Below the pieces are notes generated by a model that was not told the origin of the DNA, did no database searches, and saw only the letters and a list, made by a program, of their open reading frames with translations. 16,991 bases of DNA from Thermoplasmata archaeon (GTDB taxonomy: Archaea; Thermoplasmatota; Thermoplasmata; SG8-5; JAGLSY01), in NCBI GenBank assembly GCA_023135545.1, contig JAGLSY010000319.1, positions 1-16,991 of the forward strand, read 5' to 3'. Below are positions 13,863 to 16,991 of the stretch, piece by piece (the first letter of the stretch is position 1; every line of letters starts with the position of its first letter). The position numbers and the translations under genes are program-made.

Positions 13863-16800
13863 CTATCCAACATACCTCAGCGACTCTGCCGGTGATGTCT
13901 TGGATGCGTTCTGGGCCGGTAAGATGGTGCACAGGATGGTGGCGATGTATGCGATGAGGGTGACCAGGGCTATCTTTCCCCAGGGGATCACATATTCGAT
14001 ATTGCCTCCCATTCCACTCACCATCACGTTGAATATCTCGTACGATACCATGATGCCGGCCAGCGTTCCCATGACCACACCCATCGTGGCAATGAACAGG
14101 ATCTCGATAAGGAAGGCGTTGCGAATATTCTTTCTCTTGAAACCGATAGACCTGAGAATTCCTATCTCCGGGGTTCTCTCGACAACCGAGCGGATGGTTA
14201 TTATGCCCAGGCCGGCAACTCCGACGACCAGGCCCATGTACAGGTAAAGCTCGAATAGAACGAACATGGAATTTATCATCTCCATGCTGGCCTCCGCCAT
14301 GTCCCTGAATATCATGGTGTTCAGCCCCAGGTCGGCAAAGTCCTTCTCCAGAAGGTTAGCTACCTCTTCTATGTCATGGCCTTCATGGACATCCACCATG
14401 AAAAGGAAGTTCACCATGCCCTCATGGCCGAAGTCCATGAGAACATTCTCCCTGGAAATGAAGGCACCGTTCAGGGCGCTCTGGTCAACTATGCCAGCCA
14501 GCTGGTATTCATCGGTTACGTTGCCGCTCAGGGTGGTGAAGGTGACATGGTCCCCTATCTCTATCCCTGTTATCATGGTCATCATGCTGTTCAGCACCAT
14601 GTAATCGGAGCCTGGCTCCATGATGGCATCCCATACTTCCTCCTCACTGGCGAAGTTGTCCATCATCAGGGTGAACTCGAATTGCCTCCCTTCATAGAAA
14701 TCACTGTCAATACCGTAAACCGGGGTTCCCGAGCTCATTAAGCCGAAGCCGAAGCCCATGTGGGCCCCCGAATCCTCGGGAGCATCGGTGTTGTTCATAT
14801 CGGGACTATAAGTCTGGGCAACCTGGGAAATATCTGCATAATCCAGCGCATCCGATGTGATGCTGACCATCGACATGGTTGACTGGTCAAAGTAGGAAGC
14901 GTTGTTGATGTCCATGACCGGATTCTGCACCTGGGCTAGTATGTCGTATCCGCCCCCCTGTTTCAGTGTTTCCTCGTCCAGGTCCATGACGAACATGTTG
15001 GAAAATACGGACAACATGACTATCATGTAGACGACAAGCGCGAACATGGCCACGCTCATTCCGGTCCTGAACTTCTTGCTGAGAGGATATGAAACCGCTA
15101 CCATCACTGTTGGCCTGAACTTCTTCATGCTGCCGAAGACCTTGACGATTCCCATGATGACCGGCCTTGAATTGTACATGACCAGCAGCACCAGGCTGAG
15201 GACTATGAGAACGCCCGATAAGATGAAGGGCATTTCCATGCTCTCATCTCCGGCATCCCCGAAGTAGGTCTTTATGGCGTAGTAGGTGTAGAGGAAGACG
15301 CTCAGGCTGGCCCCGGATACCGATATTCTATCGCCCACCCATCTCCACAATATCATGCACAGGCCGGTTATCAATCCTGAGGGTGCCAGCAGTTTGACCA
15401 TGAACTCGTTGTCCCACTGCTGCCAGATCATAATTGTCGATGCGACCACCATAAGTACACCCAGAATCGGAAGCTTCCAGCTTTTTCGGTCGCTGGGCGG
15501 CTCATCGATTCCCCTTATGGCCCTTATTATGTTCAGCTTGCTTATCTTCCAGGAGGTCAGGAGGATGGTGCCGAAGGTGATGGCAAAGCCCATTGAAAAG
15601 GCGGTTATCAGGCTGAATGTCTCGAAATGGAAGGGTATGACAATATCGGCCAGTATGGTCGCGATGTTGTTGATCATGTAGATCAAAAAGGCCCCGAGAA
15701 TAACACCGAACAGAGTGCCCAAGGCACTGGCCACCGAGCCATACGTTAGCCCTTCAAAGAGGAAGGACTGCATAAGATGGCGGCGCTTCATGCCCACGGC
15801 ACGGGCCATGCCCAGTTCCGATTTCCTTTCCTCGGCCAGCATGGTGAAGATGTTTATTATCAGAATGACTCCGGCTATGATGGCGAAGGAGCCGAATATG
15901 GTGAGGAAGGTGGAGAGCATGTCGTTGATGTCCCTGGCCATTTCCAGGCTATCCTGCTTGACGGCATCCACTTCAATGATGTAAGTATAATCATAATCGG
16001 CCGTTACAACGTCCCCCATCTGAAGCGGGCTGAAGAATATGATGGTGCCAGCCGCCTCGTTAATCTCGTACATGGTGTCCGGAAGAAGCGTGCCGTTATG
16101 TTCCAATTCCAGTGTGCCGGATATGATATTGCTGTTGTCCAGCACCGCGAAGGTCTGGTTGGGCATTGCGTATGGAACAGGAATTTCATCGGCAGTGAAA
16201 GACAGGTCGGTTATCAGGGGCTCGATGGCCGCCATGACCTCCTCGCTGTTCTCCACATCCTCCACCCCTCCGATGGCCGATACCTTGATGTGAGTCAGCA
16301 TTCCCTGCTGCTGGAACATCTCCTGGGCCGTGTCCAGGTTGACAAAGAGATTGTAGGTGTCCATACCCATTCCGATTCCCGGGTTATATCTTGTCTTTCC
16401 CACGTCATCGGCTATGTGCCTGATGGTTACCGTCCGGCTCTGGATATCGCCGTAGCCCATGTACGTCGAGCCAAGGGTGTAGGTGAGCATGAGAGTATCG
16501 CCCTCCTCCGCGCCCAGGTTCTCGGCCAGCGCCCAATTCATGATGGTGTCGTTGGCCCCCAGGTCATTTCCCTGGATGGAGCTTCCATCCATCTTCGTAA
16601 AGGTTCCGAAGTCCAGGTCCTCGGCCGCGTCAAATCCCACGATATTCACGGTAGGCTCGAAGAGGCCGGTTCCAGTATGCCGCGTGCTCACGGTTTGGGA
16701 ATACAATGGCGCCATGCCGTCCGTCAAGCCCGCCAGTTGCGTATCACTGTCCAGCATGGTGTAAATTGACTCGTCGAAGGGCATCCTGTTCTCGCCCTCT

Positions 16801-16991
16801 ATGACTATGTCGATGAGCTCCAGGCTGTCGTAGGTTTCCTCCACGATGAAATACTCGATGGAATCTCCCACCACCATGGATGCACAGATGATGGATGTTC
16901 CCACCAGCAGGCCGGCAATTGATATTATCGAATGGCCCTTGTGCCTGAAGAAGTTGCGCATTCCCAGCCTGGCTATCACACGGTTGTAAAT
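13863..16991 (-). CDS. FtsX/MacB-type ABC transporter permease (5' end possibly beyond window)
   Basis: About 1038 residues, double the length of a single MacB permease because it carries two FtsX-type halves. A first membrane segment (residues about 17-38) precedes a large extracytoplasmic domain (40-345), then a three-segment FtsX unit (about 355-475) with the coupling loop E-L-G-M-A-R-A-V-G-M-K-R-R-H-L. Several central membrane segments (500-640) follow, then a second outer domain (about 665-870) and a C-terminal FtsX unit with E-I-G-I-L-R-S-I-G-F-K-R-K-N-I, ending A-E-S-L-R-Y-V-G. Such permeases work with a cytoplasmic ATPase in lipoprotein, peptide or lipid extrusion; the substrate cannot be told here. 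No ATPase is visible; it may lie to the right. The first start in the window is GTG at 16977-16979 without a clear Shine-Dalgarno, and the frame stays open to the edge, so the true start could be outside; ATG at residue 7 is another option. G+C is visibly higher than in the genes to the left. Confidence 0.9.
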   Translation of the reverse strand: MYNRVIARLGMRNFFRHKGHSIISIAGLLVGTSIICASMVVGDSIEYFIVEETYDSLELIDIVIEGENRMPFDESIYTMLDSDTQLAGLTDGMAPLYSQTVSTRHTGTGLFEPTVNIVGFDAAEDLDFGTFTKMDGSSIQGNDLGANDTIMNWALAENLGAEEGDTLMLTYTLGSTYMGYGDIQSRTVTIRHIADDVGKTRYNPGIGMGMDTYNLFVNLDTAQEMFQQQGMLTHIKVSAIGGVEDVENSEEVMAAIEPLITDLSFTADEIPVPYAMPNQTFAVLDNSNIISGTLELEHNGTLLPDTMYEINEAAGTIIFFSPLQMGDVVTADYDYTYIIEVDAVKQDSLEMARDINDMLSTFLTIFGSFAIIAGVILIINIFTMLAEERKSELGMARAVGMKRRHLMQSFLFEGLTYGSVASALGTLFGVILGAFLIYMINNIATILADIVIPFHFETFSLITAFSMGFAITFGTILLTSWKISKLNIIRAIRGIDEPPSDRKSWKLPILGVLMVVASTIMIWQQWDNEFMVKLLAPSGLITGLCMILWRWVGDRISVSGASLSVFLYTYYAIKTYFGDAGDESMEMPFILSGVLIVLSLVLLVMYNSRPVIMGIVKVFGSMKKFRPTVMVAVSYPLSKKFRTGMSVAMFALVVYMIVMLSVFSNMFVMDLDEETLKQGGGYDILAQVQNPVMDINNASYFDQSTMSMVSITSDALDYADISQVAQTYSPDMNNTDAPEDSGAHMGFGFGLMSSGTPVYGIDSDFYEGRQFEFTLMMDNFASEEEVWDAIMEPGSDYMVLNSMMTMITGIEIGDHVTFTTLSGNVTDEYQLAGIVDQSALNGAFISRENVLMDFGHEGMVNFLFMVDVHEGHDIEEVANLLEKDFADLGLNTMIFRDMAEASMEMINSMFVLFELYLYMGLVVGVAGLGIITIRSVVERTPEIGILRSIGFKRKNIRNAFLIEILFIATMGVVMGTLAGIMVSYEIFNVMVSGMGGNIEYVIPWGKIALVTLIAYIATILCTILPAQNASKTSPAESLRYVG

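Noticed and set aside
13900..14741. Several plus-strand open frames within the permease 3' half
   Set aside because: Met-, Pro- and Ser-rich antisense translations of the permease without ribosome binding sites or recognisable motifs.
15777..16769. Plus-strand 330-residue open frame antisense to the permease
   Set aside because: It is an antisense shadow of a GC-rich membrane protein gene, with no start signals, no domain pattern and His/Val/Gly-skewed composition.

Overview
The window reads as a chromosomal surface-protein region from an archaeon, most plausibly a euryarchaeon of the Thermoplasmatota type. The reasons are: TATA-like boxes at archaeal spacing; probable leaderless starts for two genes beside one Shine-Dalgarno-led start; very large secreted proteins made of NosD-like beta-helix repeats, a Kp43-type subtilase and 'GWNLIS' modules; and dense N-x-S/T sequons. 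No rRNA, tRNA or housekeeping gene is present, so the lineage call is inference.

Layout. Positions 1-33 hold the extreme 5' end of a leftmost paralogue, transcribed leftward. At 133-2220 and 2331-4130 (both minus) lie two tandem paralogues of secreted six-Asp-box (BNR/sialidase-fold) propeller proteins. Each ends in a twin GWN module, and the left one carries an extra Ig-like domain. A 92-bp perfect direct repeat spans their stop codons and downstream regions. A 156-bp divergent promoter region (4131-4286) separates them from a 3076-residue plus-strand gene (4287-13517). That gene encodes a mosaic surface protein: signal peptide, Pro/Glu-rich linker, several parallel beta-helix blocks, a MAM/'choice-of-anchor J'-like domain, a prosegment-like region, a complete subtilase with its beta-sandwich, Ig and Fn3-like domains, an apparently permuted amidotransferase-like domain, two copies of a small beta module, and a C-terminal beta domain. 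It is followed by a strong hairpin-plus-T-tract terminator.

A 345-bp convergent intergenic region (13518-13862) holds several inverted repeats and a short tandem repeat. The rest (13863 to the right edge, minus) is an FtsX/MacB-type ABC permease with visibly higher G+C. Its ATPase partner is not in view.

How the parts may fit. The propeller proteins and the giant protease are both exported and face each other across a shared promoter region, so co-regulation as a cell-surface or secreted degradation/adhesion set is plausible. The permease may be an independent unit, but its extracytoplasmic domain carries a small beta module that also occurs twice in the giant protein. The most unusual items are the subtilase buried between beta-helix blocks with its prosegment about 900 residues from the N-terminus, the permuted amidotransferase-like insert, the beta module shared between protease and transporter, and the perfectly conserved 92-bp repeat in otherwise diverged tandem paralogues.
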